DNA of 64,000 nucleotides. Source: Streptomyces erythrochromogenes. GTDB taxonomy: Bacteria; Actinomycetota; Actinomycetes; Streptomycetales; Streptomycetaceae. Under the pieces are notes generated by a model, which was not told the origin of the DNA, ran no database searches, and saw nothing but the letters and a program-made list of their open reading frames with translations. Shown here piece after piece: positions 37,603-45,872 of the stretch. Position 1 is the stretch's first letter. Each line of letters opens with the position of its first letter. The position numbers were made by a program, and so were the translations under genes. The stretch spans positions 868,001-932,000 of the forward strand of contig NZ_CP108036.1 of the NCBI RefSeq assembly GCF_036170895.1, given 5' to 3'.

Positions 37603-38310
37603 TCAGGCCCCGGCATCCGCCAGCTGCCGCTCCGCCGTGTCCAGCAGCATCTCCAGCGCGACCGGGTAGGCGCTGTGCGGCATCCGGGCGGCCAGCAGCC
37701 CGGCGGTGGCCGCGATGTTCGGGTACGCGTCCGCCGGCAGGCGGGCGTACGTCGACTCCCAGCGCTCCTCGTCCGACTCGCGCGCCTTGGCCGACAGGGC
37801 CAGGGGGCCCGCGTCGAGGGCCGCGAAGGCCAGGCTCTGGTCGACGTAGGCGTGGTAGATCCGCACCGCGTCCTCGTCCCCGAACCCCGCACCGCGCAGG
37901 ATGCCCAGGATCGCCTCGTCGGCCGCGATCTCGCGGGGCCGGCCGGTCACCCGGCTCGCGGTCAGCAGGGCGGCCTGCGGGTGGGCGAGGTAGGCGCCGT
38001 GGATGCGCAGCCCGAGGGCGCGGAGGTCGTCGCGCCACCGGCCGGTCGGGGACCAGCCGGCGAGCGCCCGGCCGATCAGCTCCTCGCCGATGGCGAGGGT
38101 GAGCCCGTCCATGCCCTCGAAGTACCGGTACAGGGTGCTCGGGTCCGCGCCCAGCGCGGCGCCGAGCCGCCGGGCGGACAGGCCCGCGCTGCCGTGCTCG
38201 CGCACCATCCGCAGCGCCGTCTCGACGATCAGCTTCTCGGAGAGCACCGTCCCCTGACGGGTCGGTCGCCGCCGCCTGCGGGCCTCCTCGGGGACCACGT
38301 CCTTCGCCAT
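37603..38310 (-). CDS. TetR family regulator (TetR_C-like)
   Basis: A 235-residue protein. The N-terminal HTH is clear: LIVETALRMVREHGSAGLSA, RRLGAALGADPSTLYRYF. The C-terminal domain is a ligand-binding TetR type without a recognised subfamily. It lies between the APC permease and the saccharopine-dehydrogenase-like gene, and each of those genes carries the same 21-bp element at the same distance. The second copy also sits 28 bp upstream of its own start, so autoregulation is likely. Confidence 0.88.
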   Translation of the reverse strand: MAKDVVPEEARRRRRPTRQGTVLSEKLIVETALRMVREHGSAGLSARRLGAALGADPSTLYRYFEGMDGLTLAIGEELIGRALAGWSPTGRWRDDLRALGLRIHGAYLAHPQAALLTASRVTGRPREIAADEAILGILRGAGFGDEDAVRIYHAYVDQSLAFAALDAGPLALSAKARESDEERWESTYARLPADAYPNIAATAGLLAARMPHSAYPVALEMLLDTAERQLADAGA

Positions 38311-38337
38311 CGCCGCCCGCCTCCGTAACGTCCCGGC

Positions 38338-38358
38338 CTTATGCCAACACCATTGACC
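38338..38358 (+). promoter_or_regulatory. 21-bp operator/promoter element upstream of the saccharopine-dehydrogenase-like gene
   Basis: This is the second copy of the element at 37520-37540, identical over 21 bp and in the same orientation relative to the gene it precedes. TTGACC is at 38353-38358 and the ATG is 66 nt further on. It also lies between the divergent TetR and dehydrogenase starts, so one protein could control both. Confidence 0.75.
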
Positions 38359-38424
38359 TTAACTCGGGGCGCCCGGTTCCATCAGCCTCCTGAGGCGGAT
38401 GCCTCACCGAGAGAGGACCAAGAC

Positions 38425-39672
38425 ATGCGTGTTCTGCTTGTGGGTGCCGGCGGTGTCGGGAGCGCGATCACCAAGATCGCCGCACGCCGCGACTTCTTCG
38501 ACCACTTCGTCGTCGCCGACTACGACCTGGGCCGCGCGCAGGCCGCGGTCGCCGCCCTGGGCTCCGCCGAGCAGCGGTTCAGCGCCTGCCGCGTCGATGC
38601 CTCCGACGAGGCGGCGGTGACCGGGCTGCTCGCGGAGCACGGGTGCGACGTGCTGATGAACGCCACCGACCCGCGCTTCGTGATGCCCCTGTTCAACGCG
38701 GCGCTGGCGGCGGGCAGCCACTACGTCGACATGGCCATGTCCCTCTCCCGCCCGCATCCGGACCACCCGCACAGCGAGTGCGGGGTCAAGCTCGGCGACG
38801 AGCAGTTCGAGCAGGCCGCGGAGTGGGAGAAGTCGGGCCGCCTGGCGCTCGTCGGCATGGGTGTCGAGCCCGGGCTGTCGGACGTCTTCGCCCGCTACGC
38901 GGCCGACGAACTCTTCGACGACATCGAGGAGATCGGCATCCGCGACGGGGCAAACCTGGCCGTCGAGGGCTACGACTTCGCCCCGTCCTTCAACATCTGG
39001 ACGACGATCGAGGAGTGCCTGAACCCTCCCGTCGTGTACGAGAGCGGGCGCGGCTGGTTCACCACCGAGCCGTTCAGCGAGCCGGAGGTCTTCGACTTCC
39101 CCGAGGGCATCGGGCCGGTCGAGTGCGTCAACGTCGAGCACGAGGAGGTCCTCCTGGTGCCGCGCTGGGTCGGTGCCCGGCGCGTGACGTTCAAGTACGG
39201 CCTCGGCGACGACTTCATCGGCAAGCTCAAGACCCTGCACGCGCTGGGCCTGGACTCCACGGTCCGGGTCCCGGTCCGCGGCGAGGACGGCGCCGAGGTC
39301 CGGGTCTCGCCGCGCGACGTGGTCGCGGCCTGCCTGCCCGACCCTGCGACGCTCGGGGACCGGATGACGGGGAAGACCTGTGCCGGCACCTGGGTCAAGG
39401 GCACCAAGGACGGCCGGCCGCGCGAGGTCTACCTCTACCACGTGGTCGACAACCAGTGGTCGATGCGCGAGTACGGCTCCCAGGCCGTCGTCTGGCAGAC
39501 CGCCGTCAACCCGGTGGTGGCCCTCGAACTGCTCGCGACCGGCGTGTGGTCCGGGGCCGGCGTCCTGGGTCCCGAGGCGCTGCCGCCGCTCCCCTTCCTC
39601 GACCTGCTGACGGCGTACGGCTCCCCCTGGGCCGTCCGCGAACAGGGTCCCGCCGCCGCCCCGGGCCACTGA
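38425..39672 (+). CDS. saccharopine dehydrogenase-like NAD(P)-binding protein
   Basis: A 415-residue protein. The Rossmann motif VGAGGVGSAI starts at residue 5, then DVLMNATDPRFVMPLFNAAL and ALVGMGVEPGLSDVFARYA follow, as in the Lys9/saccharopine dehydrogenase family. The C-terminal domain carries GKTCAGTWVKG and MREYGSQAVVWQTAVNP. Family members reduce or oxidise lysine-derived or related imino compounds. The ATG is preceded by AGAGAGGACC. It is probably co-regulated with the APC permease through the duplicated 21-bp element. Confidence 0.88.
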   Translation: MRVLLVGAGGVGSAITKIAARRDFFDHFVVADYDLGRAQAAVAALGSAEQRFSACRVDASDEAAVTGLLAEHGCDVLMNATDPRFVMPLFNAALAAGSHYVDMAMSLSRPHPDHPHSECGVKLGDEQFEQAAEWEKSGRLALVGMGVEPGLSDVFARYAADELFDDIEEIGIRDGANLAVEGYDFAPSFNIWTTIEECLNPPVVYESGRGWFTTEPFSEPEVFDFPEGIGPVECVNVEHEEVLLVPRWVGARRVTFKYGLGDDFIGKLKTLHALGLDSTVRVPVRGEDGAEVRVSPRDVVAACLPDPATLGDRMTGKTCAGTWVKGTKDGRPREVYLYHVVDNQWSMREYGSQAVVWQTAVNPVVALELLATGVWSGAGVLGPEALPPLPFLDLLTAYGSPWAVREQGPAAAPGH

Positions 39673-39706
39673 CCGGACCGACCCGTGGAACCGAAATGAT
39701 CTCCTT

Positions 39707-39729
39707 TGACGTCATTGTCACCACGTGAC
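39707..39729. promoter_or_regulatory. two adjacent palindromes upstream of the beta-lactamase gene
   Basis: TGACGTCA (39707-39714) is a perfect palindrome and GTCACCACGTGAC (39717-39729) has 5-bp inverted arms. They lie 24-46 bp upstream of the bla start, in the promoter region. Both may be operator sites. Confidence 0.4.
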
Positions 39730-39752
39730 CGTCGAGGGAGAGGAGAGGCGAC

Positions 39753-40673
39753 GTGGAGCAGACCCGTCGTGCCGTACTGACTCTGGGAGCGGGGGTGGCG
39801 CTGACCGCGGCGCTGCCGGCGGGCGCGGCCCGTGCGGCGACACCAGCCGCGCCCGGCAAGCCCGGCGGAGGCGGCGAGGCCGTCCGGCGACTGCGTGCGC
39901 TGGAGCGCGAGTACGGCGCGCGGGTGGGGGCGTACGCCCGGGACACCGGCACGGGCCGGACGGTGCTGTACCGGGCCGACGAACTGTTCCCCATGTGCTC
40001 GGTGTTCAAGACGCCGGCCGCGGCGGCCGTGATGCGGGACCTGGACCGCGACGGTGAGTTTCTCGCCCGGCGGATCCACTACACGCAGGAGGACGTCACC
40101 TCCGCGGGCGGCGGCTCGGTGACCGGGCGGCCGGAGAACGTCGCCGGCGGGCTGACGGTGGCCGAGCTGTGCTCGGCGGCCATCGCGCAGAGCGACAACG
40201 GCGCCGCGAACCTGCTGCTCCGCGAGTTGGGCGGGCCCACGGCGATCACCCGGTTCTGCCGTTCCGTCGGGGACCGCACGACACGGCTCGACCGCTGGGA
40301 GCCGGAGTTGAACTCGGCCGAGCCCTCGCGGGTGACCGACACGACCAGCCCCCGGGCCATCGCGCGCACGTACGGGCGCCTCGTGCTCGGCGACGCGCTC
40401 GCCCCGCGGCACCGGGAACTCCTGACGCGGTGGCTCGTGTCCAACACGACGAGCGGCGACCGGTTCCGCGCCGGCCTGCCGCGCGACTGGGTGATCGGGG
40501 ACAAGACGGGCGCCGGGTCGTACGGGACCAACAACAACGTGGGCGTCGCCTGGCCTCCCGGGCGGCCGCCCGTGGAGCTGGCCGTGCTGACCACCAAGCC
40601 GGACGCCGCGGCGCCGCGCGAGGACGCACTGGTCGCGAGGGCGGCCGAGGCCCTGGCGGCGGCGCTGACCTGA
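39753..40673 (+). CDS. bla: class A beta-lactamase
   Basis: A 306-residue serine beta-lactamase from a GTG preceded by GAGGAGAGG. The first ~29 residues are a twin-arginine-type signal (TRRAVLTL, then an Ala-rich h-region ending ARA-ATP). The active site motifs are complete: SVFK (Ser near residue 83), SDN (near 147), EPELN carrying the omega-loop glutamate, and DKTGAG. It hydrolyses beta-lactams outside the membrane. No BlaR/BlaI-type regulator was seen next to it. A hairpin terminator follows. Confidence 0.93.
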   Translation: MEQTRRAVLTLGAGVALTAALPAGAARAATPAAPGKPGGGGEAVRRLRALEREYGARVGAYARDTGTGRTVLYRADELFPMCSVFKTPAAAAVMRDLDRDGEFLARRIHYTQEDVTSAGGGSVTGRPENVAGGLTVAELCSAAIAQSDNGAANLLLRELGGPTAITRFCRSVGDRTTRLDRWEPELNSAEPSRVTDTTSPRAIARTYGRLVLGDALAPRHRELLTRWLVSNTTSGDRFRAGLPRDWVIGDKTGAGSYGTNNNVGVAWPPGRPPVELAVLTTKPDAAAPREDALVARAAEALAAALT

Positions 40674-40690
40674 CGGGCGCATCCTCTGGT

Positions 40691-40718
40691 CCGTCCCGTG
40701 GCCGGAACCACGGGACGG
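40691..40718 (+). terminator. hairpin terminator after bla
   Basis: A perfect 11-bp stem (CCGTCCCGTGG and its complement) with a 6-nt CCGGAA loop lies 17 bp after the beta-lactamase stop. Confidence 0.75.
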
Positions 40719-41016
40719 GCGTCGCGCGGGGGGCGTCTCCTCGTCGATGCCCGCGCCTTGCCGGCCTCGTCGGCGGGCGCGATCTGCGGGTCGCCGGGAC
40801 CACCGGCGGGCACGTCGGGGGCAAGCCCGTCATCGCCGTCAACCAGGGCACAGAGCAAGGATCTTGGCGGTACCGTGCTGCTCCAGCGGGCTGACGTGGT
40901 GCCTACGAAGTGCCACGATGGTCCGGGCTTCAACAGTGTGCCTTTTCGGGACGCTACGAGAGCGGCGCCGGCGCCTCCCGGAGGGCAGCCCTACCCCACG
41001 AAAGGGCGGACACCCC
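40719..41016. other. 298-bp gap before the methyltransferase gene
   Basis: Open frames cross this region on both strands, but their composition looks like shadow coding and no family was recognised. The last ~150 bp should contain the promoter of the methyltransferase/terpene synthase pair. Confidence 0.4.
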
Positions 41017-41934
41017 ATGCGCGTTATACCCTTCGTATGGCCCTTAGGCGGCGGCCGCGGCTCGGCCGCGGAGGACCAGGTGCGGCTCTACTACAGCCGC
41101 AAGACACAGGAGATCCTGCACAAGTACGGTCCGGGCCCGCGCGTCCACTTCCACGTGGGGCTGTACCCGGACGGCCCACCGGACACCACCGTTCCCCAGA
41201 GCACGCTGCAGCAGAGCCTGTTCGACTCGCAGGAGCGGATAGTCGACCACGCGGCCCGCACGTGGGGCGCGTACGAGACACCTCCCCGGCGCCTGCTCGA
41301 CATCGGCTGCGGACTGGGCGGCACCTCGCTCTACTGGGCGCAGGAGCACGGGGCGTCGGTCACCAGCCTCACCGTCACGCCGGAACACCTCCCGATCGTC
41401 AACCATTTCGCCCGTCACGCCGGGGTCGCGGAGCGCGTGACGCCCGTACTGGCCGATGTGCACGACCTCGACGAGACGCGCGCGTACGACGCCGTCTACG
41501 CCAACGAGAGCAGCGGCTACACCGACCGGACCCGGCTGTTCGAGGTCGTCGCCAAGGCCCTCGAACCCGGTGGCTGGTTCGGGATCCAGGAGCATTTCGT
41601 GGGCGACTCCGAATGGCGGGAGTTCATGGACGGCTACTACAGAACCCGGCTCGGCCGGCACGGGGAGTACCTGGCCGCAGCCGAGGCAGCCGGCTTCGAG
41701 CTGGTGGAGGACGAGGACGTGACGGACTCGGTGGCGGAGTTCTGGGTGCAGTCCATGGCGTGGAACACCGCCGAACTCGACCGGCTCCGGGCGGACTCCC
41801 GTGCCGAACCCGGCGCCTGGACCGGCGACCGGCTCGAACAGTCGACGATCGCGCACAGCAAGTTCTTCCGGCTCTGGCGGGAGCACGCGGTGGAGACGCG
41901 ACTGCTGCGCTTCCGGATCGGCGGTGGCCGATGA
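41017..41934 (+). CDS. SAM-dependent methyltransferase, prenyl-diphosphate C-methyltransferase-like
   Basis: A 305-residue class I methyltransferase. SAM motif I is [16 protein letters not shown] (near residue 92), followed by [17 protein letters not shown] and [18 protein letters not shown]. The N-terminal [20 protein letters not shown] with HFHVG resembles the sterol/prenyl methyltransferase group, which includes geranyl- and farnesyl-diphosphate C-methyltransferases. It is coupled by ATGA to a terpene synthase, which strongly suggests methylation of a prenyl diphosphate before cyclisation. Chain length (GPP, FPP or other) cannot be told. The ATG has AAAGGGCGG upstream. Confidence 0.82.
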   Translation: MRVIPFVWPLGGGRGSAAEDQVRLYYSRKTQEILHKYGPGPRVHFHVGLYPDGPPDTTVPQSTLQQSLFDSQERIVDHAARTWGAYETPPRRLLDIGCGLGGTSLYWAQEHGASVTSLTVTPEHLPIVNHFARHAGVAERVTPVLADVHDLDETRAYDAVYANESSGYTDRTRLFEVVAKALEPGGWFGIQEHFVGDSEWREFMDGYYRTRLGRHGEYLAAAEAAGFELVEDEDVTDSVAEFWVQSMAWNTAELDRLRADSRAEPGAWTGDRLEQSTIAHSKFFRLWREHAVETRLLRFRIGGGR

Positions 41935-43046
41935 CCGCGCCGCCCCGGCCCTCGCTCCTCGGTACGGGCCTGCCGCCCTTCTACTGCCCCCTGCCGCGCG
42001 ACCTCGTCCATCCCGAGGCCAAGGAGGTGGAGTCCCGGGCGGTCGAGTGGCTGGACGCCTTCGGCCTGTACCCCGATCCGGTCGAGCGCGCATGGGGGCT
42101 CGCCACCCACAGTGCGGACTTCTCCTGCCGCATCATCCCCGACGGGGACGTGGAGGCCGTCCTCCTGTTCACCCGGTGGAACTACTGGGCCAACGCCGTG
42201 GACGACTGGCAGGATTCGGGCTCCGACGAGGTGGGGACGGCCGCGGTCGTCGAACACGGGGTGCGGCTGCTGCGGACCATCGAGGATCCCGAAGCGTCCG
42301 TACTGCCCGACGGGCCCATGACCCGCGCACTGCTGGACCTGGTGAACCGCACCCACGCCATGCTCACCCCCTACGAGCTGCGCAGATTCGTCGAAGGGAC
42401 GCGGGACTGGCTGCTCGGGGCGGCCTGGCGGGCCGCCCGGGCGGAGGCGGGGTCGATGCCGGGGCTGAACGACTTCGTCGCCATGGGGCCGCTGGCGAAC
42501 GGCACACGGTTCTCACTGACCTGGTCGGACGTCGCCCGCGGGGACCGGCTGCCGGCGGACGTCCTCTGCTCCCCCGCCCTGACGGTCCTGACGGACGCGG
42601 CCGGTTTCGTCGTCAGCGCGGACAACGACCTGTTCTCCTACGACAAGGACGACCACCTGGAGCCGCGCGAGGTGAACCTCGTCAACGTGCTCGCCCATCA
42701 GGAGGGCTGCTCCCCGGCCGAGGCGGTCCCGCTCGCCGTGGCGCTGCGCGACCGGGTGATGGTCCTGTTCACCGGGCTGCGCGCGCGGCTGGAGGACGGC
42801 GCGGACGGCGGGGAGCACGGGGGTGTCGAACTGCGCCGCCATCTGGCGGCGTTGGGCCACTACGTGGCCGGCTCCATCGCCTGGCAGAACCGAGCACCCC
42901 GGTACGCCAGTCCGCGCAACCGGTTCGAACTGCCTGTCCCGGAAGCGGAGTTCATGGTCCGGTATGCCGAGGAGCCCAGCGCCGCCGGGACGGAGCCGCC
43001 GGATCTGCCGGCCCTGGCGGCCTGGTGGCGGCACCTGCACGGCTGA
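41931..43046 (+). CDS. class I terpene synthase
   Basis: A 371-residue terpene cyclase. The aspartate-rich motif is DDWQD (near residue 88), the NSE/DTE motif is NDLFSYDKD (near 228), and the late RY dyad appears in APRYAS. The length fits a single class I domain without the long Pro-rich N-terminus usual in 2-methylisoborneol synthases. It ionises a prenyl diphosphate with Mg2+ and cyclises it. The methyltransferase directly upstream shares an ATGA overlap, so the substrate is probably a C-methylated GPP or FPP. No terpene-modifying P450 lies in the same operon. Confidence 0.88.
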   Translation: MTAPPRPSLLGTGLPPFYCPLPRDLVHPEAKEVESRAVEWLDAFGLYPDPVERAWGLATHSADFSCRIIPDGDVEAVLLFTRWNYWANAVDDWQDSGSDEVGTAAVVEHGVRLLRTIEDPEASVLPDGPMTRALLDLVNRTHAMLTPYELRRFVEGTRDWLLGAAWRAARAEAGSMPGLNDFVAMGPLANGTRFSLTWSDVARGDRLPADVLCSPALTVLTDAAGFVVSADNDLFSYDKDDHLEPREVNLVNVLAHQEGCSPAEAVPLAVALRDRVMVLFTGLRARLEDGADGGEHGGVELRRHLAALGHYVAGSIAWQNRAPRYASPRNRFELPVPEAEFMVRYAEEPSAAGTEPPDLPALAAWWRHLHG

Positions 43047-43054
43047 GCGGAAAG

Positions 43055-43091
43055 ACCGAGGTCCCCGGCCGGTGCGGCCGGGGACCTCGGT
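43055..43091. terminator. bidirectional hairpin terminator between terpene synthase and P450
   Basis: A 16-bp perfect stem (arms starting ACCGAGGTCCCCGGCC) with a 5-nt loop lies between the two convergent genes. Confidence 0.82.
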
Positions 43092-43104
43092 ACGGACGTT
43101 GTGC

Positions 43105-44508
43105 TCAGCGGCGGCCGAGCAGTCGGCGCCACCAGCTGACGCCACGGCGCCTGCGGCCGCCGGCGACCGGGGGCGGCGCCGTCGGCTGCGGCGGGATCAC
43201 CGGGTGGACGGGATGCCCGGCCGGATGCTCCACCGGGAGCTGCGGGGCCGGGGCGGGCGCGGAACGCGGGGCGAACCGCACCGGCAGCGACAGCAGGTGA
43301 CGCGACATCAGGGTGCCGCGCCACTGGAGCTCGCTCGCGTCGACCGCCAGCTGGAGGTCGGGCAGCCGGTCCAGCAGGACCTCGATGCCGGTGTCCGCGA
43401 TGGCGCGCCCGATGTCCTGGCCGGGGCACTCGTGCGGGCCGCTGCTGAACGCCAGGTGCGAGCGGTTGCCGTGGACGGACACGGAGGGGTCGGGGCGGAT
43501 CTGGGGGTCGGCGTTCCCCGCGGCAAGGCCGAGCAGGATCATGTCCCCGGCCTTCACCTGCTGGCCGCCGAGCACGGTGTCCCCGGTGGCCCAGCGCCCG
43601 ATGATCGTGTTGATCGGCGGGTCGTCCCAGAGGACCTGCTCCAGTGCGTCGGGCAGGGTCATGTGGCCTCCGGAGAGGCTCGCCCGGAAGCGCGGGTCGG
43701 TCAGGACGGTGCGCAGCGTGTTGGCGATCAGGTTGGCCGTGGTCTCGTAGGCCGCGATCAGCACGACGCGCAGGTGCATGAGCACTTCGGTGTCGGTCAG
43801 GTCCGCGGGGTGCTCGATCAGCCAGGAGGCCAGGTCGCGGGCGGGCTTGGCCTTGCGCTCGACGACCAGGTTCTCCAGCGTGGTCGTGACGTAGCGGTCG
43901 CTCTGGAGTGCCGTCTCCGTCCCCTGGAGCATGTCGCGCGCCGCGTTGACGAGCAGCGGCCCGTGTTCGTCGGGTGCCCCGATGAGCTGCGTCATGACCA
44001 GCATGGGGAGCTGGTCGGAGAAGGCCGGCACCAGGTCGGCGTATCCCTCTGCGGCGATCTGGTCGACGAGCTGGTTGGCGAAGCGCGTCACGTAGCGGCG
44101 GATGCCGCGCTTGTCGAACCGCTCCAGGGACTCCACGACGGCCGAGCGCAGCCGCTCGTGGACGGGGCCGTCGGTGAAGTTGCACACCGGCACCCAGGAG
44201 ACCATGGGGCCGAGCGGGGTGTCGGCCGGCACGCGGCCCTCTCTCATGTCGCGCCAGCCCCGTGGGTCGCGGGCGAACCGCGACGAGGTGCGGGCGACGT
44301 CCAGGTTCTCCCGGTGGCCGAGGACGAGCCACGCCGGGAGGTCCCCGCTCACGAGCACCGGGGCCACCGGGCCGTGCTCGGCCCGCAGCTTCTCGTACAG
44401 GGCGAGGGGGTCCGCCTGGGCTTCCGCTCCGTGCAGGCGGTACAGGCCGCCCGCGGTCGCCGCGGCGTGGGCGGGGCACCCGGGCGGTGGGGTGGGGGTG
44501 GTGCTCAC
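43105..44508 (-). CDS. conservon-associated cytochrome P450, CYP157-like, without ExxR
   Basis: A 467-residue P450. The heme-thiolate motif is complete (FSSGPHECPG, Cys near residue 365) and the I-helix has AAYETT. The K-helix position reads EQVLW, so the arginine of the ExxR motif is missing; the CYP157 family of Streptomyces is known for an EQSLW-type change at this place. A Pro-rich C-terminal tail ends in GRRRRGVSWWRRLLGRR. It starts at a GTG overlapping the stop of the GTPase gene (GTGA), as the fifth gene of the conservon. Its substrate is unknown; the neighbouring terpene gene is convergent and probably unrelated. Confidence 0.88.
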   Translation of the reverse strand: MSTTPTPPPGCPAHAAATAGGLYRLHGAEAQADPLALYEKLRAEHGPVAPVLVSGDLPAWLVLGHRENLDVARTSSRFARDPRGWRDMREGRVPADTPLGPMVSWVPVCNFTDGPVHERLRSAVVESLERFDKRGIRRYVTRFANQLVDQIAAEGYADLVPAFSDQLPMLVMTQLIGAPDEHGPLLVNAARDMLQGTETALQSDRYVTTTLENLVVERKAKPARDLASWLIEHPADLTDTEVLMHLRVVLIAAYETTANLIANTLRTVLTDPRFRASLSGGHMTLPDALEQVLWDDPPINTIIGRWATGDTVLGGQQVKAGDMILLGLAAGNADPQIRPDPSVSVHGNRSHLAFSSGPHECPGQDIGRAIADTGIEVLLDRLPDLQLAVDASELQWRGTLMSRHLLSLPVRFAPRSAPAPAPQLPVEHPAGHPVHPVIPPQPTAPPPVAGGRRRRGVSWWRRLLGRR

Positions 44509-45125
44509 ATTGCCTCCTGGGTGGCTGCCTGGGAGTGCAGGTAGCGCATGAGGGTCAGCAGGACATCGCGGGACGAGTCCCGCCTTCTGGCGTCGCAGAC
44601 GAGGATCGGGACGGCGGGGGGCAGGTCGAGGGCCTCGCGCAGCTCCTCCAGGGGGTGGTCGGGCGCGCCGGGGAAGGAGTTGACGGCCACGACGAAGGGG
44701 ACGCCGCGCTCCTCCAGCCGCCCGATGACGTCGAAGCTGATCTCCAGCCGCCGGGTGTCGAGGAGTACGACGGCCCCGAGGGCGCCCTCGAAGAGCCCGC
44801 GCCACAGGAACCAGAAGCGTTCCTGGCCGGGTGTTCCGAACAGGTACAGGACGAGTTCGTCGTTGATGCTGATGCGGCCGAAGTCCATGGCCACGGTGGT
44901 GGTGATCTTGTGGGAGACGCCCCAGGTGTCGTCGACACCGACGCCGGCCCTGGTCATCGTCTCCTCGGTCGTCAGCGGTTTGATCTCGCTGACGGCACCG
45001 ACCATCGTCGTCTTGCCCACGCCGAATCCGCCGACGACCACGACCTTCACGGCCGCCGCGGCCGACTGCGGGAGTACGTCCGCCTCGCGCGGCCCGGCGG
45101 GCGGGTCAGAGCTTCTGAAGTCCAT
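44505..45125 (-). CDS. cvnD: conservon GTP-binding protein (CvnD-like)
   Basis: A 206-residue Ras-like small GTPase of the Streptomyces conservon type. The P-loop is GGFGVGKTT (near residue 32), the switch II motif is FGTPGQERF, and the base-recognition position reads VNSF rather than NKxD, a usual feature of this group. It overlaps cvnC by 20 nt and the P450 by GTGA. Conservon proteins are thought to form a membrane-linked signalling complex resembling eukaryotic G-protein systems. Confidence 0.92.
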   Translation of the reverse strand: MDFRSSDPPAGPREADVLPQSAAAAVKVVVVGGFGVGKTTMVGAVSEIKPLTTEETMTRAGVGVDDTWGVSHKITTTVAMDFGRISINDELVLYLFGTPGQERFWFLWRGLFEGALGAVVLLDTRRLEISFDVIGRLEERGVPFVVAVNSFPGAPDHPLEELREALDLPPAVPILVCDARRRDSSRDVLLTLMRYLHSQAATQEAM

Positions 45126-45465
45126 CGATCACTGCCTCGATCAGAGCAAGGTCGGGTAGCTGCGCGGCGGGAATGGGCGGGCGGACGTGCACGCGTTGGG
45201 CGGCCATCAGGTCTCCGACCAGCACGGTGACGACGCTCACGGGCAGGCCGACGTACGCGGCGATCTCGGCCACCGACAGCGGTGACTGGCACATCCGCAG
45301 GATGGAGGCCTGCTCGGGCTGCGTCTCGGGTCGGGGAGGCCCTTTGGCCACCACTAAGGTCACGAGGTCGAGCTGGACGGAGGTGGAGGGTCCACTGCGT
45401 CCGCCGGTGATGACGTAGAGCCGTTCGGGACTGCCGTCCTCCCAGCTTGAGGGCGGCTCTTTCAC
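45106..45465 (-). CDS. cvnC: conservon DUF742 protein (CvnC-like)
   Basis: A 119-residue protein starting at a GTG that overlaps the cvnB stop (GTGA). RLYVITGGRSGPS near the start and the helical SPLSVAEIAAYVGLPVSVVT region, which resembles a winged helix, are typical of DUF742. It lies in the invariant order cvnA-B-C-D. It probably bridges the Roadblock protein and the GTPase. Confidence 0.9.
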   Translation of the reverse strand: MKEPPSSWEDGSPERLYVITGGRSGPSTSVQLDLVTLVVAKGPPRPETQPEQASILRMCQSPLSVAEIAAYVGLPVSVVTVLVGDLMAAQRVHVRPPIPAAQLPDLALIEAVIDGLQKL

Positions 45466-45866
45466 GCGGGCTGCCCGTCGTGCCGGGGCGGGCTGCTCAG
45501 GTGGTCCCCCATTCGGGTCACCAGGTTGCGCATCTGCGCGCCCATCAGGCCCGCGTCGACGCCCTCGTCGGCGAGGACCGCGAGGTAGGAGCCGTCCCCG
45601 GCGGCCATGAGGTAGAAGAAGCCGCCGTCCATCTCGATCACGACCAGCCGCATTCTGCCCTCGGAGCTGGGCAGTTCGGCGGCCACCGCTCCGGCAAGGC
45701 TCTGCAGGCCGGCGCACGCGGCCGCCAGGCGGTCGGCCGTGTCCGTCTCGGCCCCGTACTGGGCCACGCAGAGGCCGTCCGCGGACAGCACGATCACGTG
45801 CCGCGTCTGCGGCACGCCGGCGGCCAGGTCCTTGAGCATCCAGTCCATACTGCTTCGCTGAGTCAT
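45462..45866 (-). CDS. cvnB: conservon Roadblock/LC7 protein (CvnB-like)
   Basis: A 134-residue Roadblock/LC7 domain protein. LDWMLKDLAAGVPQTRHVIV-like text (actual start MTQRSSMDWMLKDLAAG) and the VLSADGLCVAQYG strand followed by GGFFYLMAAGDGSYLAVLAD are characteristic. Such proteins act as GTPase-associated regulators. It follows cvnA closely and is coupled to cvnC. A GTG one codon upstream is an alternative start. Confidence 0.9.
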   Translation of the reverse strand: MTQRSSMDWMLKDLAAGVPQTRHVIVLSADGLCVAQYGAETDTADRLAAACAGLQSLAGAVAAELPSSEGRMRLVVIEMDGGFFYLMAAGDGSYLAVLADEGVDAGLMGAQMRNLVTRMGDHLSSPPRHDGQPA

Positions 45867-45872
45867 CACTGT

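Noticed and set aside
40079..40933. Minus-strand gene across the beta-lactamase and its downstream gap
   Set aside because: Most of it is antisense to bla. The remaining part has no recognisable domain.
43105..44508. P450 as a tailoring enzyme for the neighbouring terpene
   Set aside because: It is convergent with the terpene synthase, separated by a bidirectional terminator, and coupled to cvnD, the usual conservon position.
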